This document shows, one piece after another, positions 53,736 to 62,515 of a stretch of DNA of 64,000 nt. The DNA comes from Pseudomarimonas salicorniae (GTDB lineage Bacteria > Pseudomonadota > Gammaproteobacteria > Xanthomonadales > Xanthomonadaceae). The stretch is from contig NZ_JALNMH010000002.1 in NCBI RefSeq assembly GCF_023156535.1, positions 372,001 through 436,000 on the forward strand. Direction: 5' to 3'. Every line of letters begins with the position of its first letter. The stretch's first letter is position 1. The translations under genes and the position numbers were made by a program. Below the pieces are notes generated by a model that was not told the DNA's origin, searched no databases, and saw nothing but the letters and a program-made list of their open reading frames with translations.

Positions 53736-54950
53736 ATGTCCCCGCGACCCGCCGATTTCGCCACCCGCGCCATCCACCACGGCTACCGCGCCGAGGAGAA
53801 CCAGGGCGCGCTGGTGCCGCCGATCCACGTCTCCGCGACCTTCGGATTTCCTGACTCGGCCAGCGCCGCGGCCTGCTTCGCCGGCGAGCGTCCGGGCTAC
53901 ATCTACACCCGCATCGCCAATCCGACCCTGGACCTGCTCGAGCAGCGCATCGCCGCGCTGGAGCAGGCCGAGGCCGCGGTGGCCTTCGCATCAGGCATGG
54001 GGGCGATCACCGCGACACTGTGGACCCTGCTTTCTCCGGGCGACGAGATCCTGGTCGACACCACCCTGTACGGCTGCACCTTCTCCTTCCTGCACCACGG
54101 CCTGGCGCGCTTTGGCGTGCGCGTGCGGCATGTCGACCTGACCCGCCCGGAGGCCCTGGCCGAGGCCTTCTCGCCGGCCACCCGCATCGTCTACTTCGAG
54201 ACGCCGGCCAATCCCAACATGCGTATCGTCGATATCGCCGCGGTGGCCGAACAGGCCAAGGCGCGCGGCGCCCTGGTGGTGGTCGACAACACCTACTGCA
54301 GCCCCTTCCTGCAGCGGCCGCTGACTCTCGGCGCCGACATCGTCGTGCACTCGGCGACCAAGTACCTCGGCGGCCACGGCGACCTCACCGCCGGCCTTGT
54401 CGCGACCTCGGCCGAACTGGCGACGCGGATCCGCATGGAAGGCCTGAAGGACCTCACCGGCGCCGCGCTCAGCCCGCACGATGCCCACGGCATCCTGCGC
54501 GGCCTGAAGACCCTGCACCTGCGCATGGAGCGCCACTGCGACAACGCCCAGGCGATCGCAGAATGGCTGGAAGCCCACCCGGCTGTCGCCAGCGTCGCCT
54601 TCCCGGGCCTGGCCAGTCACCCGCAGCACGCCCTGGCCGCACGTCAGATGGACCGCTTCGGCGGCATGCTGGCCTTCGAGCTGCACGGCGGCCTGCTGGC
54701 CGGCCAGCGGTTCATGGACGCCCTGGAGCTGATCACCCGCGCGGTGAGCCTCGGCGATGCCGAGACCCTCGCCCAGCACCCGGCCTCGATGACCCATTCG
54801 ACCTACAGCCCAGAGCAGCGCGCCGCGCACGGCATCAGCGAGGGCCTGATCCGGCTTTCGGCCGGCCTTGAGCATATCGACGACATCCTCGCCGACCTCG
54901 CCCGGGCACTCGACTTCGCCGCCGTGGCACCGCTCAGCGTGGCGGCCTGA
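53736..54950 (+). CDS. mdeA: methionine gamma-lyase
   Basis: 404 residues of the Cys/Met metabolism PLP family. It breaks methionine into methanethiol, ammonia and 2-oxobutanoate. YGCTFSFLHHGLARFGV contains Cys114, equivalent in position to the Cys116 that distinguishes methionine gamma-lyases from cystathionine enzymes. PLP Lys209 is in HSATKYLGGHGDLTAG. The N-terminus FATRAIHHGYRAEENQGALV and TRIANPTLDLLEQRIAALE are also typical. An RBS-like GAGGAGG precedes ATG 53736. It is probably controlled by the divergent Lrp-type gene. Confidence 0.93.
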   Translation: MSPRPADFATRAIHHGYRAEENQGALVPPIHVSATFGFPDSASAAACFAGERPGYIYTRIANPTLDLLEQRIAALEQAEAAVAFASGMGAITATLWTLLSPGDEILVDTTLYGCTFSFLHHGLARFGVRVRHVDLTRPEALAEAFSPATRIVYFETPANPNMRIVDIAAVAEQAKARGALVVVDNTYCSPFLQRPLTLGADIVVHSATKYLGGHGDLTAGLVATSAELATRIRMEGLKDLTGAALSPHDAHGILRGLKTLHLRMERHCDNAQAIAEWLEAHPAVASVAFPGLASHPQHALAARQMDRFGGMLAFELHGGLLAGQRFMDALELITRAVSLGDAETLAQHPASMTHSTYSPEQRAAHGISEGLIRLSAGLEHIDDILADLARALDFAAVAPLSVAA

Positions 54951-55018
54951 GGAAAGGCCGAACCCGCGCGCCGTAGCGGCGTGGAGGGACGGGCAGCAGA
55001 GGGCGCAAAGCAGTCATT

Positions 55019-55259
55019 CATAGGGTGCGGCTCGCCGCACCGGACATAGCGTCCGAACGCCCGTATCGGTGCGTCCAGGGCGCACCCTATGCGTCTTCGC
55101 CAACGCGCACCGAAGCCCGACTGTAGGAGCGCACATGGGCGCGACCGCGGCGCGGTGTATTCACCACAGACCGAGGCCAGAGCGAATCTCCGCGGTCGCG
55201 GCCATGTCCGCTCCTACGAAGAGCCCGCCCGATCGGGGTCGGTGGCGAATGTCCGATTC
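55019..55259 (+). repeat. composite palindromic repeat, copy 3 with tail
   Basis: Module A is 55019-55091, linker 55092-55123 (ends CGAAGCCCGACTG), module B 55124-55216, and the 43-base tail 55217-55259 (CGAAGAGCCCGCCCGATCGG...), which matches the 49138-49180 tail at 41 of 43 positions in inverse. It sits in the gap after methionine gamma-lyase. The stretch 55260-55495 is treated separately. Confidence 0.9.
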
Positions 55260-55296
55260 GCGCCCAATCCGATCGCCCGGGCTTCGGGCCGGTTGA

Positions 55297-55495
55297 CTAT
55301 CCGACCCGACCGATAAAGCGATGGGGCCCTACCTGCAGGAGCAGCAGGTCGGGCCCGCCATGCTGCTCAACTACCAGGCCGGGTCGCGGGATGCGGGCAC
55401 AGAGGTCGTCCAGGCAGTGGGTCGAGCTGCACGCCGGCGTGGGCGAACCAGGGCGGCCAGAACAGGCGACTGCCCGCGCGGTGACTGCGCCCGGT
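55297..55495 (-). pseudogene. possible remnant of a coding sequence
   Basis: No full gene is recognised between the composite repeat and the ELM1-like gene. On the minus strand, one frame reads GSRLFWPPWFAHAGVQLDPL and another reads LDDLCARIPRPGLVVEQHGG then PDLLLLQVGP before a stop at 55297. Protein-like phrases in two phases could be the end of a decayed gene with a frameshift, but could also be chance. No start codon or family is evident. Confidence 0.2.
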
Positions 55496-56476
55496 TCAGG
55501 CCTCGACGGAGGCCTGACGCAGGCCGAGCGCGCGGATCACCTCGCGGGCCACGCGGGACGTCTCGCGCAGCGGCACCTGCGGGCCCTCCGGCAGGGCGTC
55601 GTCGAGCCAAGCGACGCGGCGGGCGGCGATCAACGCTTCGTGCAGGCGGCGCAGCCTGCCCTGCTGGGCAGGTGCAGGCGGCAGGCGGACCGGCGCCTCG
55701 GTGGCGCAGGCCTCGCTCAGCAGGTTGGCGGAGTCCGGGCTGACCAGCAGCGCATCGGCAAAGGCCAATGCGCCGGCATAGGGATTCTCGCCGTCGGTCG
55801 GGTCGAACCAGCTGAGATCGAGGTCGCTGCAGGCCGCGCGCAGGGCGCTCACGCGCTCCGCCGGCGTGCGCGGCGCGGCGATCAGCAGGGCCGAGCCGCC
55901 GCGTCGCTGGCGCCAGTCACGTAGGGTCCGGACCCAGCCCAGGGCGTCCTCCACCGTCCACGGGCAGTCCTCGGTCGGTCCACCCAGCAACAGCACATGC
56001 CGCGGCCCCGGCAGCGCGCCGATGCCCGGATGCCGCGCCCTCGCCGCCGCCAGCCAGTCGGCGTCGATCCCGTGCAGGCTGCCGCGGCAGGTCACGGTGA
56101 ACTCGTCGCGGAAGTCGTCATGCTCGGGCAGCACCAGCAGGTCCCAGGCATTGCGACCCAGACGCGGATCGAGGATCTGCACGCAGCGGGTGGCGACGCC
56201 AAGGCGGTGGCGGGCGATGCGGGTGGCCAGCGCCGCCTGCCGGCCGCAACCGATGACCAGAGCCGGGCGCTGGTCGTCCAGACGCGCCAGCCAGTCGCGG
56301 TCGAAGCCGAGTGCGGCGTACGGCAGCCACCGCGGCGCCAGAGTGCGCCAGGGGGGGCGCGGCGACAGCGCGTGGTGCTCGCAGCGCGCGCCCAACAGCG
56401 CCGCCACCGCGCCGGCCAGGGCGGTGGCCTGGCGCCGGTTGCCGGCGCGTCCGTCGCTGACCGCGAGGATCAGCAT
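55496..56476 (-). CDS. ELM1/DUF-type protein (mitochondrial fission ELM1 family)
   Basis: About 326 residues from ATG 56476. ILAVSDGRAGNRRQATALAG at the start and LVIGCGRQAALATRIARHRL, then LLLGGPTEDCPWTVEDALGW and ADALLVSPDSANLLSEACAT. This is the bacterial ELM1-like family, a glycosyltransferase-B-like fold often near LPS core genes; biochemical function is not firmly known. Two in-frame ATGs occur upstream (to 56494). The gene order with glycosyltransferase and ligase genes downstream agrees with an envelope-glycan role. Confidence 0.82.
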   Translation of the reverse strand: MLILAVSDGRAGNRRQATALAGAVAALLGARCEHHALSPRPPWRTLAPRWLPYAALGFDRDWLARLDDQRPALVIGCGRQAALATRIARHRLGVATRCVQILDPRLGRNAWDLLVLPEHDDFRDEFTVTCRGSLHGIDADWLAAARARHPGIGALPGPRHVLLLGGPTEDCPWTVEDALGWVRTLRDWRQRRGGSALLIAAPRTPAERVSALRAACSDLDLSWFDPTDGENPYAGALAFADALLVSPDSANLLSEACATEAPVRLPPAPAQQGRLRRLHEALIAARRVAWLDDALPEGPQVPLRETSRVAREVIRALGLRQASVEA

Positions 56477-56588
56477 GGCAAGGCAGCGCAACACTGTGTT
56501 GCGGTGGCGGGGATCGGCATCGACGGCCTTGGAGCGGACACTGGCGCCGAGTATTCCACAGCAGACGCCACGCCCACGCCGGGGCGGC

Positions 56589-56594
56589 TAAGCT
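56589..56594 (+). promoter_or_regulatory. candidate -10 box of the rutE-like gene
   Basis: TAAGCT 31 bases before ATG 56625, in the gap between the divergent ELM1-like gene and the nitroreductase gene. -35 not clear. Confidence 0.3.
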
Positions 56595-56624
56595 GTCAGG
56601 CTTTCCGAACTGATGGGGCACGCC

Positions 56625-57218
56625 ATGATCGACCAGAGCGCACTGGACCTGCTGTTTTTCCAGGGCCGCACCTTCCGCGGCTCGGCCAAGGCCTGGCAGG
56701 ACAAGCCGATTCCCGAAGAGACCCTGCGCAAGCTCTGGCAGCTGACCGCCCTGCCGCCGACCAGCGCCAACTGCTCGCCGGGCCGCGTGCTCTTCGTCCA
56801 GGGCAAGGACGCCAAGGAGAAGCTGCGCGGCGCGCTGGACGAGGGCAACGTGGCCTCCGCAATGGCGGCCCCGGTGACCGCCATCCTGGCCCACGACCTG
56901 AGCTTCTACGACAAGCTGCCCTACCTGTTCCCGCACGCCGACGCGCGCAGCTGGTTCGCCGGCAACGAGGCCAAGATCCGTGAGACCGCGTTCCGCAACG
57001 GCAGCCTGCAGGGCGCCTACCTGATTCTCGCCGCGCGGGCCCTGGGCCTGGACTGCGGCCCGATGTCGGGTTTCGACAACGCCAAGGTCGATGAGCTGTT
57101 CTTCGCCGGCAGCGAGTGGAAGTCGAACTTCATCATCAATCTCGGCTACGGCAACCGCGACACCCTGCACCCGCGTGCCCCGAGACTGTCCTTCGACGAG
57201 GCCTGCCGCATCGTCTGA
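56625..57218 (+). CDS. RutE-like NAD(P)H/FMN oxidoreductase (malonic semialdehyde reductase type)
   Basis: 197 residues from ATG 56625, matching Escherichia coli RutE in length. It is a nitroreductase-fold flavoprotein ([76 protein letters not shown]). In the pyrimidine-degrading Rut pathway this enzyme reduces malonic semialdehyde to 3-hydroxypropionate. No other rut genes are near, so here a general aldehyde or quinone role is possible. ATG 56613 is an alternative start that adds four residues. Confidence 0.88.
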   Translation: MIDQSALDLLFFQGRTFRGSAKAWQDKPIPEETLRKLWQLTALPPTSANCSPGRVLFVQGKDAKEKLRGALDEGNVASAMAAPVTAILAHDLSFYDKLPYLFPHADARSWFAGNEAKIRETAFRNGSLQGAYLILAARALGLDCGPMSGFDNAKVDELFFAGSEWKSNFIINLGYGNRDTLHPRAPRLSFDEACRIV

Positions 57219-57294
57219 TCCCTCGCGCGGTCGCGACGAGGCCTGCCCCACCCCGGACGCCCCAGACGTCCGACGCCGCCCCACAGGAGCCCCC

Positions 57295-57870
57295 ATGATC
57301 CGCAAGTCCCTGCTCTGCACCCTGATCGCCCTCGGCGCCGCCTCGCCGGCGCTGGCCGAGACCTATGTGATCGATCCCGGCCACACCCAGGTCCGCTTCG
57401 GCTACAGCCATTTCGGCCTGTCCGACATCGTCGGCATCTTCGCCGGGGTCACCGGCGAGATCGTCTACGACCCGACCAAGCCCGAGGCCAGCTCGGTCAA
57501 GGCGACGATCCCGATCGCCGACGTGCACACCGGGGTGGCCAAGATGGACGAGCACCTGCGCACCGCCGACTTCTTCGACGTGGCGACCTTCCCGACCGCC
57601 AGCTTCACCAGCAGCAAGGTCGAGGTGGCCGGCGAGGGCAAGCTCAAGGTCACCGGCGAACTGAAGGTCCGCGACATCAGCCGCGAGGTCGTGCTCGACG
57701 TCAGCCTGAACGCGATGAAGGACCACCCGATGACCCAGCGTGCCTCGATCGGCTTCAACGCCAGCACCGAGCTCAAGCGCACGGAGCTCGGGGTCGGCAA
57801 GTACGCGCCGAACGTAAGCGACGAGGTCAGCATCGAGATCACGGTCGAGGCCAGCGTGCCGAAGGCCTGA
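57295..57870 (+). CDS. YceI-family periplasmic protein
   Basis: 191 residues. Signal peptide RKSLLCTLIALGAASPALA. The mature protein has YVIDPGHTQVRFGYSHFGLS, VHTGVAKMDEHLRTADFFDV, PTASFTSSKVEV and FNASTELKRTELGVGKYAP, the set expected for the YceI fold, a lipocalin-like barrel that binds isoprenoid-type lipids such as polyprenyl compounds. An RBS-like AGGAG lies shortly before the ATG. Confidence 0.93.
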   Translation: MIRKSLLCTLIALGAASPALAETYVIDPGHTQVRFGYSHFGLSDIVGIFAGVTGEIVYDPTKPEASSVKATIPIADVHTGVAKMDEHLRTADFFDVATFPTASFTSSKVEVAGEGKLKVTGELKVRDISREVVLDVSLNAMKDHPMTQRASIGFNASTELKRTELGVGKYAPNVSDEVSIEITVEASVPKA

Positions 57871-57949
57871 CCTGGCCTGCTGCGACCATCGCGCGGTCGG
57901 CCTGCGGCCGCGGGATGGTCACGGCGCCCTCTCCGATAGGGGGCCGCGG

Positions 57950-57955
57950 TACAAT
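57950..57955 (+). promoter_or_regulatory. candidate -10 box of the zinc-finger gene
   Basis: TACAAT would place transcription start near 57962, so the ATG at 57954 inside this box is not used. This favours ATG 57984 as the true start. Confidence 0.45.
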
Positions 57956-57983
57956 GGCTGACTTTCTTCAGCACCGGTTTCCC

Positions 57984-58175
57984 ATGGCCACCGCAAGCCC
58001 CCGACCGGCAAACGCCGAACAGCGCTACGAGGTCTCGCGCAGCGAGCTGCCCCTGTCCTGCCCGATGCCCGACATGGCGCTGTGGAACTCGCACCCCAAG
58101 GTCTACCTGCCGATCGAAGCCAGCGGTGAGGCCCTCTGCCCCTACTGCGGCGCGCGCTACGTCCTGAAAGACTGA
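57984..58175 (+). CDS. zinc-finger (CHCC type) protein
   Basis: 63 residues starting MATASPRPANAEQRYEV. The family pattern is LPLSCPMPDMALWNSHPKVY, then LPIEASGEALCPYCGARYVL with Cys, His and CPYCG ligands for one zinc. The family (zf-CHCC) is related to the small NDUFS6-type zinc domain; its bacterial role is not established. It lies 7 bases before the glycosyltransferase start, so co-transcription is likely. An upstream ATG at 57954 overlaps the -10 box and is rejected. Confidence 0.9.
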   Translation: MATASPRPANAEQRYEVSRSELPLSCPMPDMALWNSHPKVYLPIEASGEALCPYCGARYVLKD

Positions 58176-58182
58176 TCCACGG

Positions 58183-59319
58183 GTGAGCCAGCCGCTCCGC
58201 GTGGTGCAGCTGCTGCCGGCACTGGAGTCCGGTGGCGTCGAGCGATCCACCCTCGAAATCGCCGAGGCCCTGGTCGAGGCCGGGCACCACAGCGTGGTCG
58301 CCTCCGCCGGCGGCCGACTGGTCGAGCCCCTGCTGGCCACCGGCAGCACCCACGTCGACCTCGACCTCGGGCGCAAGTCGCCCTGGACCCTGCGGCATAT
58401 CGTCAGCCTGCGCCGCCTGTTCGAGCAGCTGGAGCCGGATATCGTCCACGCACGCTCACGCCTTCCGGCCTGGGTCTGCTGGTGGGCGCTGGCCGGCATG
58501 CGCGGGCGGCGCCCGCACTTCGTGACGACGGTGCACGGGCTGAACTCGCCAGGCCACTACAGCAGCATCATGACCCGTGGAGAGCGGGTCATATGCGTCT
58601 CGGAAACCGTCCGTGACTACGTGCTGCAGCACTACCCGGAAGTCTCCGCGCGCAAGCTGCAGACCATCCCTCGCGGCGTCGACCCGGACCATTTCTCGCA
58701 CGGCTACGTGCCCGATGCCGAATGGCGAGACCGCTTCGCGCAGGACTTCCCCCAGCTGGCCGGCGGCCGGCTGCTGACCCTGCCCGGCCGCGGCACGCGG
58801 CTGAAGGGTCATGCCGAGGCAATCACCCTGCTGGCCCGCCTGCACGCGGCCGGGATCGACGCCCGCCTGCTCCTGCTCGGAGCCGGCGACGAGGAGCGCG
58901 GCCACTATCTCGACGAGCTGTGGGACGAGGCCCGCCGCCAGGGCGTTGCCGACGTCATGGCGATCAGTCCGCCGCGCAGCGACGTGCGCGAGGTGCTGGC
59001 GCATTCCGCCCTGGTCCTGCAGCTGTCGACCAAGCCCGAGGCCTTCGGGCGTACCGTGCTGGAGGCGCTGAGCCTGGGCCGCCCCGTGCTTGGCTTCGAT
59101 CACGGCGGCGTCGGCGAGCAGCTGCGCGAATGGTTCCCGCAGGGCGCGGTGCCGCTGGGCGATGCCACCCGCCTCGCGGTGCGCGCGATCGAGCTGCTGC
59201 GCTTCCCGCCGCGGCTGGCGCCGATCAAGGGGCCGACCAAGGCGGCCATGCAGGCCAGCACGCTGGCCCTGTACCGGGAGGTGGCGGGCCACGCCCTGGT
59301 GGGAGCCGGCCATGGCTGA
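58183..59319 (+). CDS. GT-B (GT4-like) glycosyltransferase
   Basis: 378 residues from GTG 58183. The N-domain begins LRVVQLLPALESGGVERSTL with a glycine-rich acceptor loop. The C-domain has GRGTRLKGHAEAITLLARLH and the E-x7-E motif KPEAFGRTVLEALSLGRPVL. GT4 enzymes retain sugar configuration; the donor and acceptor cannot be read off. Overlap with the O-antigen ligase gene by 8 bases argues for an LPS or glycan assembly role. Confidence 0.9.
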   Translation: MSQPLRVVQLLPALESGGVERSTLEIAEALVEAGHHSVVASAGGRLVEPLLATGSTHVDLDLGRKSPWTLRHIVSLRRLFEQLEPDIVHARSRLPAWVCWWALAGMRGRRPHFVTTVHGLNSPGHYSSIMTRGERVICVSETVRDYVLQHYPEVSARKLQTIPRGVDPDHFSHGYVPDAEWRDRFAQDFPQLAGGRLLTLPGRGTRLKGHAEAITLLARLHAAGIDARLLLLGAGDEERGHYLDELWDEARRQGVADVMAISPPRSDVREVLAHSALVLQLSTKPEAFGRTVLEALSLGRPVLGFDHGGVGEQLREWFPQGAVPLGDATRLAVRAIELLRFPPRLAPIKGPTKAAMQASTLALYREVAGHALVGAGHG

Positions 59320-60544
59320 GCGCCTGGCGGTCGGCCTGTTCATCGCCTGCTTCGCCCTGCTGCCCTTCGGCCGCCTGGTCGAGCTGCCGATGGCGATCGC
59401 CGCCCTGCTCGGGCTCGGCCTGCTGCGTCACGCGCCGCGCCCCTGGGAGCGCTGGCAGCTGAACTTCGCCAGCCTGGTGTTCGCCGCCTACTGGATTCCC
59501 GAGCTGGTATCCGCCCTTGACGCCGTCGATCTCCGCCGCAGCTGGGGCGAGGTGGCGGTCGACCTGCGCTACCTGCCGATGCTCTGGTACTTCGCCGACC
59601 GTTTGTGCGGCGACGGTGCGCAGCGCCGGGTGCAGGGCGCGCTGGCGGTCATCGTGGGCCTCTGGGTGCTCGATGCGCTGGTGCAGGCGGCCAGCGGCTG
59701 GTCGCTGGGCGGTGCCGGCAGCCAGGACCGGCTGAGTGGCATCTTTGGCGCCGACCATCTCAAGCTCGGCGCGATGGTCGCGGTGCTTGGCGTCTTCCTG
59801 CTGAACCTATCGCTGCGCTGGCATCCGCTGCTGGCCGGGCTGGCGGCGCTGGCCGTGCTGGGCGTGGTCCTGCTGGCCGGCACCCGGGCAGCCTGGATCA
59901 TGCTCGCCGTGGTGCTGCTCGGCCTCGGCCTTGCCCGATTCGGCGCGCGGCGCGCCCTGCTCGGCCTGCTCGTCGCGGTCCTGCTGGGCGGCGCGCTGGG
60001 CGCGCTCGGCTATCGCAGCTCGGACAGTTTCGCCGCGCGCATCGATCGCAGCGTGGCGGTGCTCAGCGGCGACCGCGCCGGCATCGACCATGCGCTGGCC
60101 TTCCGCCTGCCGATCTGGGAGACCGCCCTCGGAATGACCGTCGCCCATCCCTTCAACGGCGTTGGCGTGCGCGGCTTCCGGGTTGCCTATGAGGAATACG
60201 CCGACGAAGACGACCGCTGGATCGGCTTCGACGGCGAGCACGGCGCGGCGCATGCCCACAACATCGTGCTCGAGCTGCTGAGCGAGACCGGCCTCGTCGG
60301 CCTGCTGGCCTGGGGCATCGCGGCCTTCGCCGCGTGGCGTGGCTGGATCTGGGCCAGCCCGGAACGCCGCGCTCTGGCCCTGGCGCCAGGCGTCGCCCTG
60401 CTCGCGATGCTGTTTCCGCTGAATACCCACTACGCGGTCTACTCCAGCGTCTGGGGCGGGCTGCTGCTCCTGCTGGCAGCGCTCTACGCCGCTGCCCTGC
60501 GCCCGAAAGCGGGCGATTTGCCGTCGTCCGGCGCAGGAGGCTGA
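59312..60544 (+). CDS. O-antigen ligase/polymerase-type (Wzy_C) membrane protein
   Basis: 410 residues with about 10-12 membrane helices. It carries the Wzy_C-type region with IDHALAFRLPIWETALGM, HPFNGVGVRGF and HAHNIVLELLSETGLVGLLA. The periplasmic His (HAHN) and surrounding motif are the hallmark of WaaL-type O-antigen ligases and related polymerases. It acts in the inner membrane on undecaprenyl-linked glycans. Ligase versus polymerase cannot be decided from motif alone. Confidence 0.88.
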   Translation: MAERLAVGLFIACFALLPFGRLVELPMAIAALLGLGLLRHAPRPWERWQLNFASLVFAAYWIPELVSALDAVDLRRSWGEVAVDLRYLPMLWYFADRLCGDGAQRRVQGALAVIVGLWVLDALVQAASGWSLGGAGSQDRLSGIFGADHLKLGAMVAVLGVFLLNLSLRWHPLLAGLAALAVLGVVLLAGTRAAWIMLAVVLLGLGLARFGARRALLGLLVAVLLGGALGALGYRSSDSFAARIDRSVAVLSGDRAGIDHALAFRLPIWETALGMTVAHPFNGVGVRGFRVAYEEYADEDDRWIGFDGEHGAAHAHNIVLELLSETGLVGLLAWGIAAFAAWRGWIWASPERRALALAPGVALLAMLFPLNTHYAVYSSVWGGLLLLLAALYAAALRPKAGDLPSSGAGG

Positions 60545-60575
60545 CTGGCGGCCGCCGCGCGCGGCCCGCATTGGC

Positions 60576-60581
60576 TAGCAT
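60576..60581 (+). promoter_or_regulatory. candidate -10 box of the HTTM-DCC gene
   Basis: TAGCAT 33 bases before GTG 60609, same form as at 37239. A GGGGAGGA-like RBS at 60595-60602 follows. Confidence 0.4.
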
Positions 60582-60608
60582 TCGGGGACACCCTGGGGAG
60601 GAACACCG

Positions 60609-62420
60609 GTGCTGGCCCTGCTGCGTCCGCTGATTGCGATCGACCTGCGCTCGCTCGCCCTGTTCCGGGTGGTGATCGCCTTCGCCGTGCTGCTCAATGT
60701 CGGCCTGTACTGGCCCGACGCCGTGGCCCTGTTCGCCGACGAGGGCGGCCTCTACCCGCGCAGCATGGCGATGGAGGTGCAGCGCGACTTCCGCTGGAGC
60801 CCGCTGCTGATGGCTGGGCACCCGGCCTTCCTGCATGCCTTCTTCGCCCTCAATGCCCTGGCCGGCCTTGCCCTGCTGCTGGGCTGGCGCACGCGGGCGG
60901 CGACGGTGCTCTGCTGGCTCTGCGCGCTGGCCCTGAAATATCGCGCAGCGCAGTTCGTCAGCCTCGCCGATACACAGCTGCCCATCCTTCTGTTCTGGGG
61001 CATGTTCCTGCCCCTCGCAGCGCGCTTCTCGATCGACGCCGCGCTGTGCCGGCCTGAGGAGCGGCGCCGCGACGTGGCCTCGGTGGCCAGCCTCGCGGTG
61101 CTGCTCAACGTCATGTACCTGTACTTCGTCGGCGCCCTCGAGAAGACCGGCAGCAGCTGGCAGCAGGATTCGCTGGCGGTCTACTACGCGGTGACCTCGG
61201 TCGAATCCACCTCGCCCCTGGCTGCCTGGCTGGCCGCCTACCCGGGCCTCGCCGGCGCATTGACCGAGTTCGTCTACGCGGTCGAACTGGGAGCGCCCCT
61301 GCTGCTGTTCCTGCCCTTCCTCACCCAGTGGGCGAGGCTTGTCGGCGTGCCCCTGCTGATGTCCCTGCACCTGGCCTTCGTGCTCTTCCTCAGCATCGGC
61401 ATCTTCCCCTGGGTCAGCCTCTCCGGGCTCTGTCTTTTCCTGCCGCCCCTGCTCTGGGACCGGCTGCTGCGCCCCTGGCTGGATCGGCCGGCGCGTCGCG
61501 GCATCGTCATGTACTTCGATCGCGGCTGCGGATTCTGCGAGAAGACCTGCCGCATCTTCCGCGCCTTTGGCATGCATCCGGACACCCGCATCGAGGTCGC
61601 CCAGGACACGCCTGCAGTGGGCGCCGTGCTCGAGCGCGAGAACAGCTGGGTGGTGCGAGGCCATGATGGCGTGCAGCGCCTGCGCTGGGACGCGGTGGCC
61701 TATGTCTGGCGGCGCTCGCCGCTGCTGGCGCCGCTCGGCTGGCTGTTCGCCCTGCCCGGGCTGCGCCAGTTCGGCAACGGGCTGTATCGGCTGATCGCGG
61801 CACTGCGCCCGGCGCTGGCCCGGCTGAGCGCCACCGCGCTGGCCTGGCAGACGCCACCCGCGTTTGCGCCGGGCAGGACTGCCTCGCTGATGCTCGCCGT
61901 GCTGATCCCGCTCAGCGCCTGGTCCTGCCTTCAGTACCCACTGAAGGACAGCCTGCCGCGCATGCCGGCCTGGGCCCGCGCCCCGCTCGACCTGCTGGCG
62001 CTGGGCCAGCGCTGGAACATGTACGCGCCCAACGCCACCCGCAGCAGCCGCTGGGTGGTCGCCGAGGGCTGGGTCGCCGGCGGCGCGCCGGTCGACGTGC
62101 TCCAGCTGAGCCGTGAAGCCCCGTCCCATGATCGCCCCGCCGATGGCTACGCCCTGTACCGGACCTTCCGCTGGCGCAAGCTGTTCTCACGCATCGACTG
62201 GAATGAGCAGGGCCCGCGCCTTGGCGCCCTGCATTGCCGCAGCTGGAACGCCGCGCATCCCGACCTGCCCGTGCTCGGCATCCGCTACAGCGTCTACCGC
62301 CAGCGCACCGCGCCGCCGGGCAAGGCTCCCGGAGAGATCCGCAGGCTGAGGCAGTTCGAATACCTCTGCCACGACCCCGGCCGCGACGAGCTCGACGTCC
62401 TGCTCGACGAGCTGCGCTGA
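60609..62420 (+). CDS. HTTM (gamma-carboxylase-like) membrane protein fused to a DCC thiol domain
   Basis: 603 residues. The first ~300 residues are an HTTM-type membrane domain (LFRVVIAFAVLLNVGLYW, LCWLCALALKYRAAQFV, YLYFVGALEKTGSSWQQDSL). Next is a DCC/DUF393 domain with YFDRGCGFCEKTCRIFRAFG (C307-x2-C310, a thioredoxin-like CxxC). Further membrane helices and a C-terminal soluble region with LGQRWNMYAPNATRSSRW follow. HTTM members resemble vitamin K-dependent gamma-carboxylase, but carboxylase residues were not verified. DCC domains are predicted thiol-disulfide oxidoreductases. Substrate unknown. Confidence 0.88.
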   Translation: MLALLRPLIAIDLRSLALFRVVIAFAVLLNVGLYWPDAVALFADEGGLYPRSMAMEVQRDFRWSPLLMAGHPAFLHAFFALNALAGLALLLGWRTRAATVLCWLCALALKYRAAQFVSLADTQLPILLFWGMFLPLAARFSIDAALCRPEERRRDVASVASLAVLLNVMYLYFVGALEKTGSSWQQDSLAVYYAVTSVESTSPLAAWLAAYPGLAGALTEFVYAVELGAPLLLFLPFLTQWARLVGVPLLMSLHLAFVLFLSIGIFPWVSLSGLCLFLPPLLWDRLLRPWLDRPARRGIVMYFDRGCGFCEKTCRIFRAFGMHPDTRIEVAQDTPAVGAVLERENSWVVRGHDGVQRLRWDAVAYVWRRSPLLAPLGWLFALPGLRQFGNGLYRLIAALRPALARLSATALAWQTPPAFAPGRTASLMLAVLIPLSAWSCLQYPLKDSLPRMPAWARAPLDLLALGQRWNMYAPNATRSSRWVVAEGWVAGGAPVDVLQLSREAPSHDRPADGYALYRTFRWRKLFSRIDWNEQGPRLGALHCRSWNAAHPDLPVLGIRYSVYRQRTAPPGKAPGEIRRLRQFEYLCHDPGRDELDVLLDELR

Positions 62421-62515
62421 GCCGCCGGCGACTCCGCGCCGGATACCGCCTCGCTGGCAGGGAAGGCGCCGCCGGCAGCCAGGCCCGCTTCGCCTGCCCG
62501 ACGGTCGGGCACCGG

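Noticed and set aside
57954-57983. A longer start (ATG 57954) for the zinc-finger protein
   Set aside because: The ATG lies within a TACAAT -10 box and the added residues are not part of the family N-terminus; ATG 57984 fits better.
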